From positions 208,825,298 to 208,889,297 of the forward strand of contig NC_134138.1 in NCBI RefSeq assembly GCF_033958435.1: 64,000 nucleotides of DNA, in the 5' to 3' direction. The translations under genes and the position numbers were made by a program. This document shows positions 22,311 through 34,721 of this stretch, one piece after another. The DNA is from Carettochelys insculpta. Taxonomy: Eukaryota; Chordata; Testudines; Carettochelyidae. Position 1 is the first letter of the stretch. The number at the start of each line of letters is the position of its first letter. The notes under the pieces are model-generated. The model was not told the origin of the DNA. It saw only the letters and a list, made by a program, of their open reading frames with translations, and ran no database searches.

Positions 22311-23600
22311 CCTGGGACTGACATGAGTGGAACAACACTGCATATCTTAAAGAATATATATATAGAAAGCATAATGGACTTAACTCAGCTCCCACTGAAG
22401 TCAACGGGAATGTTTCCACTGATATCAGTGGGATTGAATCACGTCCACAATGGGCTTGCAGTACCTCGTTTTTATCATTTAAAAAAAAGTGAGTTGTGCT
22501 GGATGAAAGAGAATGGAATTATTGTGAGCCCCAAGTGTCTACAGATAGCTCTCTCAGGATTAAGAGTGGGCTGAGCAGTACTTCTCCTAGCTGCTGTGTT
22601 GGACATAGCCAAGCAGGTTATTTTGGTATTCCAGGAAATGTGGGGGGCAGGGGGAAGGTTGATTTCTGCCTGAGAAGGCCCTTTGCAGAAAGCAGCCATA
22701 GTGGATTGCTGTTGAGAGGCAGCTTCCTTGGATAAGACGATAAGGCTTGAGAATACCCTATTGACTCTTGTCTTGATGCTGCTATTTGTTCAGTTGATTT
22801 TGAGCATTGGCCTTTACTTAATTGCTGTCCTATTGATGAACTTAGATCTGCAAGCTCCAAGTATGTGTCTATGTATTAAACAACAATGTTAAAAAAATGG
22901 CATCTTGTGACTTTTGTGATTTTTTTTGTTTGTATTTACAAAACTTATCCTCCCGTAGCCTTTCCACAATCTCTCTGTGTTCTGTGTCTAGGCAGGGACT
23001 ATGTTTTTAAATTTCTCTTAAACACCAGCCAGACTTCTGGTGCTGCAGGACAACAAAGAGACCATGAGTAATATTAATGGTAATAATATAACTAACAATT
23101 AAACGTGTTACTTTTTTAAATTGCAGGATTTTGTATTGATTAATATTTTAATATGCTATGTCATATTTTTTCTTGACACCATATATTTTAAAAATTAAGT
23201 TCATTCATCTGAAGTGGCTTAGGCAAAGAGTAGTGCAGTTATCTGCACTTTTGCTAGACTTATGAGATCAGTTCTTTGACAACAGGGAAGACACTGTGCT
23301 TTAGACAGTGTTATGCATAAGTCCATGTGGTCACTCATATCTGAAGGTGGTAAGGGTAGACATGAGTGGATATTTGATAACTACTTATTATGTGAGAGAA
23401 AAGGGACAGAAATCTGGGGAATGGCTAATATATGATCTTATTACATAGCATGCCGCCATTTTAAAAGGTGGATTTAATTGTGGTGAAAGGTGTAACACGG
23501 ACAGCTCTGAAGACTAAAGGCTGGTTTATTTAATGAACAGGTACAGCTCTGAGAGGTAGTATTTCAGTCTCTTTTTTACTCCCTAACTCTGTGCCTTGAG
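22311..23600. other. Low-repeat stretch
   Basis: A chance plus-strand frame at 22496-22735 overlaps a chance minus-strand one; neither shows a domain. I see nothing else. Confidence 0.3.
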
Positions 23601-23960
23601 CACCTTTTAGAGGGAGCATTTCTCCAGAATGTTAGACTCTCTTATCCCCCTGGCCGCAGCCACCACCCTTCACTGATCAGGGTGGCAGGATGAGGCCCCC
23701 ATGCAGTGCTGTTGCTGTTGTGCCTCATCCTCTTTCATCAGCTAGGTCAACAGCAGTGAGCATCAGCAGCACCGCATGGCACAGCATCCTACCCCTGCAC
23801 CCCAGCTCTGACCCCATCATTCTTGGTTCTGACCCACAAGACTAGGGGGTCCACACCCTCCACCCTGCCACAGGCTGGATGCTGGGGAGGAGAGCCCTGA
23901 GCCTTGGGGGCTGGATCCAAAGAAGCTGGGGGTTTATCACCCCCGATTTTTGCTTTTTAT
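23601..23960. repeat. GC-rich block, probably an old interspersed repeat
   Basis: CCCCCTGGCCGCAGCCACCA, CACCGCATGGCACAGCATCC and GGGGGTTTATCACCCCCGAT stand out in an AT-rich setting, like the GC-rich hAT-type repeats nearby. No ends were identified. Confidence 0.35.
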
Positions 23961-23989
23961 CGGGAATGATTGAGGTGTGCAGATAATAT

Positions 23990-24275
23990 GTATTTGCTGG
24001 GAGTGACACAAGGAGATAATCTAGGAATAATGGAGCTAAATGAAGTTGATAGTAATGTAGGTTTAGTATGTGGAAAACTTTCTGACTGAGACTCCGGATA
24101 TGCTCTCAGCACAAGTGCATTTAAATCTGTTACATTGTGTAGTAATCCCCAAGGAGAGTGGTAGAAGCAACATTACTTGAACCAAGATTGGAAAAAACTC
24201 AAGAAAGTATTTTGAGACATCAATCCTGAAACAGCAAGCTGAACTAGATGGCTAAAAAGTCTTTTTCATTTGTAA
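23990..24275 (+). mobile_element. CR1 LINE 3' fragment, degraded
   Basis: GAGATAATCTAGGAATAATG, GTAGTAATCCCCAAGGAGAG, TGGTAGAAGCAACATTACTT, GAACTAGATGGCTAAAAAGT and CTTTTTCATTTGTAACTGG follow the order of a CR1 3' consensus (line ending in ...AGGTCTTTTCCATTTCTAA). It is more diverged than the other copies. Confidence 0.6.
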
Positions 24276-24339
24276 CTGGTTATTATAAATGCTTAGGTGA
24301 AAACACACAATATTCAAGAAAAGGTTTTCATTACCTTCT

Positions 24340-24768
24340 ACCTCCCTGGTCCAGCAGACTTGGGACCTGATCAGTCCTGCACAAGAGATATTGCTGAACC
24401 AGGGGAGGTTCCCTGCATAGGCCCCAAGCTGCTCCCACCACCTCCTCCCTCACCTCACTGGGTTGCTCTTCCAGCTACTGATGAACTGTCTGGAATCTGG
24501 ACAGAACCTGCACTGTTGTGGGGGGGCTCCAATCTGCATTGTCCCCTGAAGGACTTCTGGGGGATGCTGGCACCAGCCCTGTATGGCTTCCAGGGGGCTC
24601 CATCCCAGGTCCCTCGTGGCTGACCACAGACTGCCCTGCTGCTGGGGGGATGCTGGCACCAGTTTGTCCTCCTGCCTAAGCTTTCTGGTCTGGGAGCGTT
24701 CCTGGTCTTGTCAGACAAGGGATGTTGCCAAACCAGAAAGTGCCAGTTTTAGGAGGTTCAACCTTTAG
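24340..24768. repeat. Tigger/pogo-like GC-rich MITE with GGTTCAAC end
   Basis: The right end TTTTAGGAGGTTCAACC inverts to GGTTGAACCTCC, close to the GGTTGAACCTCTCTAATCCGGC end of the repeats at 26025 and 52290. Next to it CCAAACCAGAAAGTGCC mirrors CTGGTCCAGCAGACTTGGG at the left. The interior is GC-rich and carries GGGGGATGCTGGCACCAG twice (24561 and 24648). Confidence 0.5.
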
Positions 24769-26022
24769 TTTTCTATTTTTCTGTTAATTTTCAGTGAATA
24801 TTAATTGCCATTGACTTTAGAGATACAGATCTTAAAGTTCTTCGCACCATACTTACAATTTCATCTTTAACTGTATTGATGGTTGGGTGGTGGCTTCAGT
24901 GGTGGAAGGACACAAGGTTGTCTTTAGCAAAACCAAAAATATTTAGGGGGATGGAGAAGTTTTAAAATTAGAAGTAATTTTAGAAGTTGGCTGCAATGAA
25001 AGGCAGAAGGGAGCTCTCTCCTGTATTAAAAATACTTGCTTTTTTGTAAAGGTTTGCTGCTTGTCTGTGAGCTGCAGCAACTTCAAAGGATCTGTTGGCA
25101 TTAGCGCAGCTTGAGTGGAAGCAGCCAACAGTTTGATGAATATTTGTACAGGCTTTCTAATTCCGCAAGGGCCCTTTGCTGTTTTATATGCAAATATAAT
25201 GAATGATTAAATGAACAGAAAAATGTGAAACATATTCTAAATATATTGTTCCCCAAATAGATTATTTTAGATTGCTGTCAGTCCCAACTGCATAGCAGTG
25301 CAGTGGTTATTAATTAATTTCCAGTTTAAGAGAATATAACCACATAGCTGGAATCCAGTCAGGTTGCCTGGTAAATCTTTGGTTGTTGCTTTTTTGTTTT
25401 GTTTTTAAACAATGCAATGTATTTAAGTGCTTCTTCCCGCCATAATATAAAAATGTATTGTAGTGTGGGCACTGGTAACAAAAATGTCCTGTTAAGTATG
25501 AAATAAGATTTCTTTCCAATAACCTCCTTTCTTCATAACTTCAGATTGGTATTTCTCATGCTTTGTTTCTGCTTAAAGAAGAATTTGGGGAGAAGTATGA
25601 GGAAAAAAGTTCATCTCTTTGGGAGTGTAAAGAGAGAGTGGATAAAATACTGAGACTTCTGTGTTTCTACTGTGAAAGTAGGTAGAGTAAAAGTTGGAAT
25701 TTGGCAGAGAAAAATCCCCATTGATGATGAATGATTTGAAGCGTCCCAGTGGACATTTTTTTCCCACATCCCAGTGTTGAAGGGGTATACGTCCTTCCAG
25801 CATAACTCTGCCTCACACAGGCACATTTTTAGCCTGGCACGTGCAAATTTGCTTTTACTGCATATTACAGATATTTTATTAACTATTGGCAATTTATATT
25901 TTGCACGTGCTTACAGGAAGGATCACCCTAAACATGAAACTTAAACTTTGGAAAGCAAAGAAATGTCAGTAATTTTGCAGTGTGGAGCCATAGTTTTTAT
26001 ATCATTGCAGCAGATATTTACC
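24769..26022. other. AT-rich stretch, nothing recognised
   Basis: No feature supported. Confidence 0.3.
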
Positions 26023-26024
26023 TA

Positions 26025-26334
26025 CTGCAGCTTGAACCCCTCTAATCTGGCACTCTGGTCTGGCAACATCCGTGGTCTAGCATGATTTTACTTAGCCAGA
26101 TGTCCTCTTATCATGGGTGTGGCCAAGTTTCCCTTGGTCCCATAAAGTTTGCTCACAGCCACCAACACTGGTGCTCAGTGCTCTGTGGTGTTGTTTAGTT
26201 GTAATTTACCAGTAAATATCTTCTAAAAGACCAGTTAGCAAGGAAGGGTCGGTAGTGCTGCTAGACAATATTGACCTTCTGTGGTTCAGCACTGGTCAGG
26301 TCCTGAGGGTGCTGGACTAGAGAGACTCAATCTG
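26025..26334. repeat. Interspersed MITE, CTTGAACCCCTCTAATCTGG family, copy A
   Basis: CTTGAACCCCTCTAATCTGG at the left and GGACTAGAGAGACTCAATCT at the right are inverted ends. The interior GTGGCCAAGTTTCCCTTGGT, CCCATAAAGTTTGCTCACAG is shared with the copy at 52290-52600. The ends abut TA, as expected for a Tc1/mariner or pogo relative. Confidence 0.65.
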
Positions 26335-26594
26335 TAATTTCAGTGCATTCCAAGAGAAATTTGCAGTTCTGGTACATGAAGCATTAAGCATCTCTAAGTA
26401 GCAGGCATGTTAAATATGTGTTAGAGTAGGCCAGATATTATAATTTTATGTAATTCTTTATGCAACAAAAACAATAATGAGAACAAATAAATTGGATTCC
26501 AAGACAACTAGTAATAGAACTCCATAATTCTCCTTACCCTTTAGAAATAGGAGAATATAATTTACTGCATGTCAAATAAGAGACAGATGTCGTC
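26335..26594. other. Spacer, nothing recognised
   Basis: AT-rich, no feature supported. Confidence 0.3.
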
Positions 26595-26597
26595 TTA

Positions 26598-26887
26598 GGC
26601 TAGTGCTACGCTGTAGCCCTAGCTTGAAGTAAATTATGCAATTTGCACTGCACAAATTGTGTAACTTATTTTGAGGCATCTTATTTCAAGCCCAGTGCAG
26701 GGCACACTGCACTGGGCTTCCAAGTAAGTGCTTATTTTGAACTTCCCACTAATCCTTGTATGGTGAGGGTTATCAGGAACAAAATACCGCAATCGAAATA
26801 GCCCTTCTATTTTGAGAGCAGTGTTTGGCCATTAGGTTTCTATTTCTGTTTACAAGTGTATCCGGAAATAGAAAGCATAGTGTAGCC
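26598..26887. mobile_element. Harbinger-type MITE with TTA duplication
   Basis: Ends are GGCTAGTGCTACGC and, inverted, GGCTACACTATGC. TTA flanks both sides (26595-26597 and 26888-26890), the canonical PIF/Harbinger target. It has subterminal inverted CTTATTTTGA/TCAAAATA-type motifs and an internal perfect repeat GCCCAGTGCA...TGCACTGGGC. It is non-coding. Confidence 0.75.
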
Positions 26888-27405
26888 TTAGCTTTGGAGT
26901 CTGAACCAAAGACTACTTTAGTCAATGGAAGTCCCCCCACTTCCAATTACTTAGTGGTCTTTGGTTGAGGCCTGGAGAGAGGGATTAGAGTATGCAAGTG
27001 GCTATTTGTTGTCATACTGAGCTCCGCTAATGCTCATTAATGAATATCACCACTATTGAATTGTGCATGGGTTTGGATACATTGGTTGAGATTTCCAAAG
27101 CAGTACAGTGGGTGTAGCTATGCTACATCAATTAATGGAAGGAGTCTTACTACATCATTGCACTTCTTTGGAAATCTGTCATTTTCATTCAGGGTTAAAT
27201 TGAGGTGAAAACTAATTTCATTTATGGCTAGTGCTCTGAAGCTTTTCCCAATGCCATTTAGCAGTGAGAGGTTTCTATAGAAAATTATTTCTATAATTTT
27301 GGGTCCTGTGAGTGCTGAGTAAATTAAGCTCCTTGGCTTGAATGGCAAAGGACTGAAGGGCATACACCACCTAACTATCATAAGGAACTTATATATTCCC
27401 GATTA
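26888..27405. other. Spacer, nothing recognised
   Basis: No feature supported. Confidence 0.3.
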
Positions 27406-27409
27406 CAGT

Positions 27410-28015
27410 GATAATGGAGTTGTTATGATTTTAATGTGTTTGTCTTCACAACATCCCTTTGACCTTGGGAAGTGCTGTGATCCCCATTTTGCACAGGAGG
27501 AATTGAGACACAGAGACATTAAAGCTGTGTCTACACGTGCATTCCTCCTTCAAAAGAGGAAGGCAGATGAGAAAATCAGAAATGCAAATGAGGTGCTGAT
27601 TTACATGTCTCACACTTCATTTGCATAATCTCTTTTCAGAAGAAATTCTTTCAAAAGAGAAAAGCAGTGTAGATGGGGCTCATTCAAAAATAAATCCTGT
27701 CTCCAAAGGAACCCTTATTCCTCATTTTTGTAGGAGTTTATTTTGAAGACACCCATCTTCAGTTTTTTTATTTCCAAAGAATCTCTTCCAAAAAGAGATT
27801 AAGCAAATGAAGCATGAGCTCTGTAAATCAGCACTTCATTTGCGGTTCCAATTTCCCTCATTTGCATTACTCTTTCAAAGGAGGAATGCACGTGTAGACA
27901 CAGCTTAAGTGACCTATGTAAGGTCAAGTAAAAAGCCTCTAACGGGACAGATAGAACCTGAATCTCCCAGCTGCTACCCTCACACCTTAACCACTGAGCC
28001 ATTCTAATGGGCATA
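27410..28015 (+). repeat. MIR-like SINE interrupted by a MITE
   Basis: Left part: TCCCCATTTTGCACAGGAGG, AATTGAGACACAGAGACATT. Right part: TTAAGTGACCTATGTAAGGT and, after an interval, GAACCTGAATCTCCCAGCTG, CTTAACCACTGAGCCATTCT. In order these track the MIR consensus (CCCCATTTTACAGATGAGGA..., GAGGTTAAGTGACTTGCCCA..., ...TTAACCACTA). It is old and diverged. The MITE at 27523-27905 sits at the TTAAGTGAC point. Confidence 0.6.
27523..27905. mobile_element. Harbinger-type foldback MITE with TAA duplication
   Basis: Ends AGCTGTGTCTACACGTGCAT and its exact inverse ATGCACGTGTAGACACAGCT are flanked by TAA (27520-27522 and 27906-27908). The arms continue with TTCCTCCTTCAAAAGAGG / CTTTCAAAGGAGGAA and GAAATGCAAATGAGG / CCTCATTTGCATTAC, giving a fold-back. 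Non-coding. Confidence 0.8.
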
Positions 28016-28962
28016 TTTTTTGTTTCTCATCCTGAGGTTTAGGAGATTGGTTTGAGAGTGACTCTAGCAGAATTAATTCTTGTGAGGAAAAACGAGGGAT
28101 TTTCCCCCATGGTTCTTTTACCTCTTTTGAGCTGTATTTTTTTTAAATGTTGGCACAGCACCCAGAGCAATAGATGAGCATCCCGTAAGTGTGAATTTAG
28201 GAGACACATTGCTGAGAATTCATTTGACTTCTATATCACTGCAGTGTAATTCACTATGATTAATATGTTTAGAATGCATGTGACTATGAGATAACCCTCT
28301 ATAGATGTACTACTGCAGCTGTACATAAGCATCTGCAGGAGGAGAGGGTCTATAAAGATTTATTTGCAAGGGTTCTTTTACTACTTTTTTAACAAGCAGC
28401 TTTTAGACAGTGTTTATGACTCTGGAAGAGCTGTGGGCTCCCTCCTAGGACAACTCATATTTCAGGCAACAGGTGTCTTGCACGTTGTTTTATTTGTAAA
28501 TTAAGAATAAACTTCACAGTCAGTCCACTGTGTATTTTGAATCACCCCAGCTGAATGTTGCTAGCCATAGCTAGTTGGTTTGAGAAAAGAGAGCACTTCT
28601 AATATTTTCTTAGCTGAAAGTCCTTGGGAGTAGTAATCTTGGTTTGTTTAATATTTAGATTTTACAGATAAGTCTCCTTTCTCTGTGCCTCCTACTTTAT
28701 TTCATTCCCTGGGAGAGCGACTTCCCTCTATTTATTTAGAATACATATCATGTTAATTATTGCCCCCTTAGAAGAAGAATGTTCAAAGGTTGCTAAGGCA
28801 GCTGTATGTACAGGAACAAGGGAAAGCACAAAGCAATAATAGCCCTCAAAGGAAATTTCATTCTCTTAGTTAATTGAAAATGAGAATCAGTTGTGAGCTG
28901 ATTAAAACAAAAATATATTTGTGTAAAAATGTGAATTAAACCCAGGCAAGTAGAATGCATTG
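28016..28962. other. AT-rich stretch, nothing recognised
   Basis: No feature supported. Confidence 0.3.
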
Positions 28963-28964
28963 GA

Positions 28965-29435
28965 GATCAAAACCAACAAGAAGTCCTGTGGCACCTTATA
29001 GACTAACAGATATTTTGGAGCATAAGCTTATCGTAGTCTTTGCCCATGAAGGCTTATGCTCCAGCATATATGTTAGTCTGTAAGGTGCCTCAGGACATCT
29101 TGGGCTATGTCTACACTACAAAAATAACTTCAAATTTGCTTACTTCAAAGCTGAGCATCTACACACATCCTACTTGGAAGTTAAGCTTCGAAGTAGGGCA
29201 CTACTCCATTCCTGGGAATGGAGTAAGGACTTCAAAGTTGGGCTCTATATTTCAAAATTAATTTCGAAGTAAGGTAGAAAAATGTGTGTAGACTCTCTGC
29301 TGGCTACTTTGATGAAGTACCTAACTTCAAAGTTAACTTCGACATTGGTTCCTAGTGTAGACACACCCTTGTTGTTTTTGAAGATACATACTAACTCGGC
29401 TACCTCTCTGATTTTGGAGATCAACACACTCTGCT
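28965..29435. mobile_element. PLE tail (third family) pair, interrupted by a MITE
   Basis: 28974-29045 reads backwards: AACAAGAAGTCCTGTGGCAC, CTTATAGACTAACAGATATT, GGAGCATAAGCTTATCG. 29047-29099 and 29372-29410 read forwards: GAAGGCTTATGCTCCAGCAT, TGTTAGTCTGTAAGGTGCCT, then after the MITE TTGTTTTTGAAGATACATAC and CTCGGCTACCTCTCTGAT. The forward copy at 61.6-61.77 kb has the same phrases uninterrupted. Confidence 0.7.
29103..29368. mobile_element. Harbinger-type MITE nested in a PLE tail
   Basis: Ends GGCTATGTCTACAC and, inverted, GGGTGTGTCTACAC, flanked by TTG (29100-29102 and 29369-29371). Subterminal AACTTCAAA / TTCGAAGTA motifs are inverted and AATGGAGTA repeats lie near the axis. It is non-coding, about 266 bp. 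Confidence 0.8.
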
Positions 29436-31650
29436 GCCTCCGGGCAGGAGGGAAATAATAGTGATGGAAGGAACTTGATTTGCGGTACATATTCAAGACC
29501 AAATTCTCTCCTGGCCTCAGTCAAGATGACATAAGTGGAATTAAGTTGGCAGAGAATTTGGCTGCTAACATCTCAGTAAAGAGAATATTGGAAACTGAAA
29601 GCTTCTGAGCCACAAATTACAAAAGAAAAATTATCTCTGCTTCAAGTTGTAAGTTCAAGGTACAATTTTGTTCCTATAGTTGCGTAAATCAAAGATGCAT
29701 TTGACTCAATAGTAAAGGTAGCTGAATCATCTTAACAGTGCTGGGAACTAGGAACAAATCAGCAAACCAAAACAAAAAAAATCCCTCAACATTAGGGTGA
29801 ACCAATAAAGAAGCAATTTGCATAATCACATGAGAGTTCAGGTGCTTATTGAAAGCTTTTCTGAGTTCTTAAAGGTTCTTTTGAGACCCATTTTCTTTCC
29901 CTTGCTGATATTTTTAATAATACGTGGCTTTTTTCCCTTCAGTTACCATCTTTTTACAACAGATCTTGACTCACTCCCATCCTGTATATAACTGCACTTT
30001 TGTGCCACAATATATTTGCTCTTATTCTGATTTGTACACTCATTGTGTAAGTGGCAGGACCTTAAGGGAGAAGGCCCCTAATGTGATGGCAGATTGGTGT
30101 TCAGGGATAGGTCTGTGGTGTCTTCTTCCTCTTTGCATGCATTGAGGATCTCTAAGGGTAGGCCATAGTGGTAGTTTCACTTTCTCACCTCCTTCATTTT
30201 CTTTTGTAGACAATAGCAGGAAAAGCCAGAATGGTCTGATGGGGTCCATCTGTTCTATGCTTCCTTACAAATGCCTGTGTTAGTGAGTTTCCAGTGAAGC
30301 CTGAAGCACATCTTAAAGCTTTTCTCTCCTGATAGAAATCTGGTGCAGGGTGGGCAGTGGCAAAGGTGGATTCTGGAACCTTAGTTGTTAATATCATATT
30401 AAATGTATGCATGAATTTGTCCCTAAAACAGAAATGCACACTATACGTTGTTTCTCAGCTCTGTGTAAACTGGAACCAGATGAAACTATGTCCTTGGGAA
30501 TCTATTTTGTGGTGACTTCCCAAGTTTTAGTGTTGTATTTGGAGTTCTTTTCATTTTCTGTAAAAGTGACATAGAATGCCTTATCCTATGAACATGAATA
30601 ACTGTTTTGTATGAGTTTATACCACATCTGTGATACCAAAATGCCTACCGGGGAAAAGGTTAGTGCCATTATAGTTATGGATGGTCATAATAGGTATTGC
30701 TAATGTGTTTGGGGGTGAAACAACCAAGGAGTCCTTTTATCAAGAAAATTGCCTTTGGTGCACTAAAAAAGGCATCAGTATTTCTGGCATGAATTCTCAG
30801 AGCATATGTAGTGGTTATATTTGGTATATCTGTCAATAATAAGTAAAAAAGTCCTACAGTAGTTGTTGACATGATACATCAAAATGACTTCAGAGGCTTT
30901 GTAGTCTATTGTGTCCATAATGCACACATTTATAAGAAAAAGTAAAATTGCCCTCTCGGGCTATTAGGAATAGACAGTTTTAAAAAGTGACCAAATGTTT
31001 CTTACAAGGTAAATAGCCATGACAAGAAATAAAATATATAATAAGAATTCAACTTAAAATGTCCCCAGATGTAGTATCACTCCTCACAATAGGTAAGCAT
31101 TTGCAGTCAAAACAACCAGTAATATGCACTGACACTCCTCTTTATCTCCTGTGCTAGTTGCCAAGTCCAAGTACCACTGAAGTCGGTGAGAATTTCTTCA
31201 TGACATCAGGGAACCATGATTTGATCCCCAGATAGCCACATGTTCCCATTAGATTGTCATGGAGCTCAACAAAACAGTTAATTACACACGTTTGACATGC
31301 TGCGAGCACTTCCTGCCCGATACTCCTTTTGTCTCCTCACAAGCACACATCTTCCTCATTTCCATGCCATTCTTTAAGCTAGGAATTTGCTTCTAAAATC
31401 TGTTTGTAAGGAATCTTCCCCTTCACCCCCAATTCACTGAAATCACTTTTAATGCTTCCTTGGCCTGCATAGCCAGAGTATGTTATATTTTTTAATTAAA
31501 CAACAAACAAAAGTTTGAACAATTTGGGATGCATGTCTCATAAACTGAGACTCCACATCATTCTGGATTCTTTTCCTGCAACATACTTCTCTCCTTCTTC
31601 CTGTTGCTTGTTACATCCTCACCTGTCTGTCAGGTCCAACATTAAACTGC
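29436..31650. other. Low-repeat stretch
   Basis: About 2.2 kb without a repeat or gene that I recognise. Short frames only. Confidence 0.3.
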
Positions 31651-31654
31651 AAGG

Positions 31655-32600
31655 GCAAGATGTACAAAGGTACTTAGGCACCTAAGTCCAATACATAAGC
31701 AGCACTGAGAGTCACAAAATCAGCACTCACCTGCCACATAACCCTACAGGCTCCCAAACCCCTAAAGGTGTCTAATTTTCCACCACTGTGAGTGAAACAA
31801 GCTGCCTGAGTACTGATGCTAGCAAGCAGTTTAGAGTTTAGGCATGCTCTGGACATACCTGCTAGACCGGGCCTTTTAGGCAAGACTAATGGGGTAACCA
31901 GATTGGGGCTCTCTGAACTGGGAAAAAATGACAAGCCTACTCTTCTGTGGTCCAGGTGAGTGCCCTAGTCACTGTCTGTAAAGTCTCTCTCTCCCTCTGG
32001 CCTACTCATATTTAATTCTTCTTGCAAGATGGAACGGCTCCAGAAGGAGAGATTGAGAGAGTCCTGCCCCAGTATAACAGATATACTGGTGTTTAACGCA
32101 TTCTTCTGGGCTGTGGGAGATCTTGGTTCAATATCCCTGACTCAGGCAGAACTGGTATTTACATTTGGGTGTCTCACATTCTGGTGGGTAACTACAAGGC
32201 GTGGGTGTGTCTCTGGGCTTTCATCAGAAAGGGATGACCTGCCTTAGCTACCTACCTTCAGAAGAGGGTTTACATGTTCCTCCCAGCAGCCCCCAAATAC
32301 ACATTAAGGAGAGTTAGCTGTTAAGTCCCTTTGTGACTTTGTGCCCTGAGCACACCAGACCTTCCATCAGTATTTCACTCCTGCTTATCTTTGATGGTTG
32401 TGCTCAGCTTGCTGGTTCCTGAGATCTCTTTCTGAGGCTCCTAACTTTCCCTTGCACCGTACGAGGAGACTCATGGTTGTCTAACTCAGGGCTGAGGATT
32501 CCACTGGATGGCAGGGAACTTAGTAGCTCAACATTGTAATGCTAAATTCTCTTTGTGGATCTAACCCTGTCTAAGCCCTTGGCGATAAATACCATATTTT
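31655..32600. repeat. Unclassified interspersed repeat with TTAGGCACCTAA motif
   Basis: It opens with ACAAAGGTACTTAGGCACCT and later has ATTTTCCACCACTGTGAGTG and GTTTAGGCATGCTCTGGACA. It closes with TTTGTGGATCTAACCCTGTC, which is roughly the inverse of the opening in the consensus I remember (GGATCCACAAAGG...). Family, class and exact ends are uncertain. Confidence 0.4.
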
Positions 32601-33976
32601 TTGTTACGTGTTTATATACCTAACAACCTGATCTCTATTCAGTACCATAATAAAAAAAGTTTTTAAAAATATTGAAGAATTGCTCTTTATTAGTGGCTTC
32701 ATTTAGGGATAATTGTCACTTGCGACAGAGGGAGCAGAGAAATCCTTAAATCCTCTTCTTGATTTGGTGGTAGAAATTTAACCATCCCACTCATCACAGA
32801 GTATCTTTGTTTTTAACATAGCTATAAACAGACACCAGTCATTATAATTCATCTTCAGTCCTAGTCTCAGACAGAACACGTTCATCAGACCAAAGCCAGA
32901 CACTTCAGTCAGATTTTCTAAATGTTCTGAAATTTTAGTAGCTTGCAGCTCCTATAGGTCTTTTTTTATCATGAATGGTAATGCTACGAACATAAAAGAT
33001 CATCATTTTTATGGCGATCTTAATACAGACAACAGCTGAGAGAGATTTAACAGGAGTATAAATGTTTCCTGATTTACTCAGTTGCTCTTCAAATCCTATA
33101 AAAGTACATTGTCCAACCATACCTACCAGGGTCAGCTTGCCCTGGACTGCAATGAGCCACATTCTATCAGTGAGCAGCTTTCAAGCTCAATGCATTTCCT
33201 GGGCTTAAGTGTTGCAAGGCTGAGTTGTTGAAATGAACAAAAACATTCCAAAACTGCTCAGGAGGTGAATCCAGACTGCTACTTTTCAGTTACGGCTTAG
33301 TTCAACATGCTGTTTAGCTCTGACTCCAACTGCTCCCTTGAGCCTCAAATCAGCATCAAACAGAAAAGCAGCACCGTCAGTATAGCATTCTGCATCTCCC
33401 ACAGCTTCAGAACACTTATTTTCTTTTCAACAGGCCCTCTAAACAGTTGAGTCTCTAAATGGGTGTCAGAGTGGCCTGACATGGCTTAAAAGCATACATC
33501 TCTCATATAGTTAAATTGCCTATTTCCCTAAAAACAAAATAACATACCAATAAGTGGACTAAACACACAAATATCTTCTGGCATTTAATGGAGCCTATGG
33601 GGCAGAGGTGTGAAAACAAGTACTTGTACAATCATTATCAACCTAGGTGCTTTCTTTACTTACCACTGACACTTCTGGAAGTGGTAGTTTTCCTTAGGGG
33701 CCTGCTATTTCATGAAGTGCTGTGTGTACTTTATAGAAACAAAAGGATAGAATCAGTCTGTCTGAAAGTGGTTTGATTCAAGACTGTGGCACAGTGCTCT
33801 AGCACGCAGGTTCAGAAGAAGTAAGAATAATTTTTGGGACCCTGCTCATTACTGTAATTAATCATGCTGAACTTGAAACTCATGATGTTCCTTCAGACTC
33901 ATAAAAAGATAGAGGGTTTCCTGGTCCTTATTACATGGAGCCTATATTGTTTGCTTTTAGCACAACCCCTGATAGA
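32601..33976. other. AT-rich stretch, nothing recognised
   Basis: No feature supported. Confidence 0.3.
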
Positions 33977-33978
33977 TA

Positions 33979-34312
33979 GGGTGACCATCCGTCCTGTATT
34001 GGGCGGGACGGTCCCATACTTGGGACACCAAAAAGACTTCCTGACTTATTTTTTAAAAGGCGCTAATTGTCCCACAGTTAGGCCCTTGGAGACTGGGGCT
34101 GGGAGCCTTTGCAGCTGCCGCTTTCCTGGGACTCCAGGGCTGGGAATGCCTGTGGCTGCCACTTCCCCAGGGCTGGGAACACCCCCGGCCGCTGCTTCCC
34201 CAGTGGGGTGGGGTGGGGAGGGCAGCTCCCTGGGGCTTGGTGCAGCCAGGAGGAGCTGCCCCCACCACATATCTCCCTGTCCTGTATTTGGGACAGGGAG
34301 ATATGGTCGCCC
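33979..34312. mobile_element. Mariner-like MITE with TA duplication
   Basis: Ends GGGTGACCATCCGTCC and, inverted, GGGCGACCATATCTCC, flanked by TA (33977-33978 and 34313-34314). TCCTGTATTGGGCGGGAC at the left mirrors GTCCTGTATTTGGGACAGG at the right. The middle is GC-rich with GGGGCTGGGA and CCCCAGGGCTGGGAACACCC phrases. It corresponds to the widespread AGGGTGACCA reptile/bird repeat type. Confidence 0.75.
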
Positions 34313-34314
34313 TA

Positions 34315-34720
34315 CTGATAGTACAATGGAAACCAGCATTTAATCTCAAATCTGTTTGTTACTCCCTTTTCAATAGCTCATATCAGAAGAAAAAATAAGG
34401 GGGCCCTGCATTCCAAAATCCTCCTTCACTGTCAGCCCCTTGTAGGAGAAACGCATTTGTAATTAGTTCCTCCTGCACCGCAGGTATGGCAGGAATCACT
34501 TAGCCCTGAGGGGGTGGAGTTGAAAAAACGACTGTTTCTTTGTTAAAGGACTTTGCAACCACAGTAGTATTGGAAGCACAATAGGAGGGGAATGAAGATG
34601 AGACTCAAATCACTTGAGATGCTGAACTCCTTTTAACGGCTGTTCTGTACAAAGAAAAATAAGCAAAAGAAATTTTGGAAAATTTGGGAAGAATGACTTT
34701 GTATTGCTAAAAAAGTCAAA
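34315..34720. other. Spacer before the RTE LINE
   Basis: No feature supported. Confidence 0.3.
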
Positions 34721-34721
34721 A

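Noticed and set aside
26025..26334. Exact TA duplication for this repeat
   Set aside because: TA is present at both sides, but the terminal bases do not align cleanly, so I left the duplication unclaimed.
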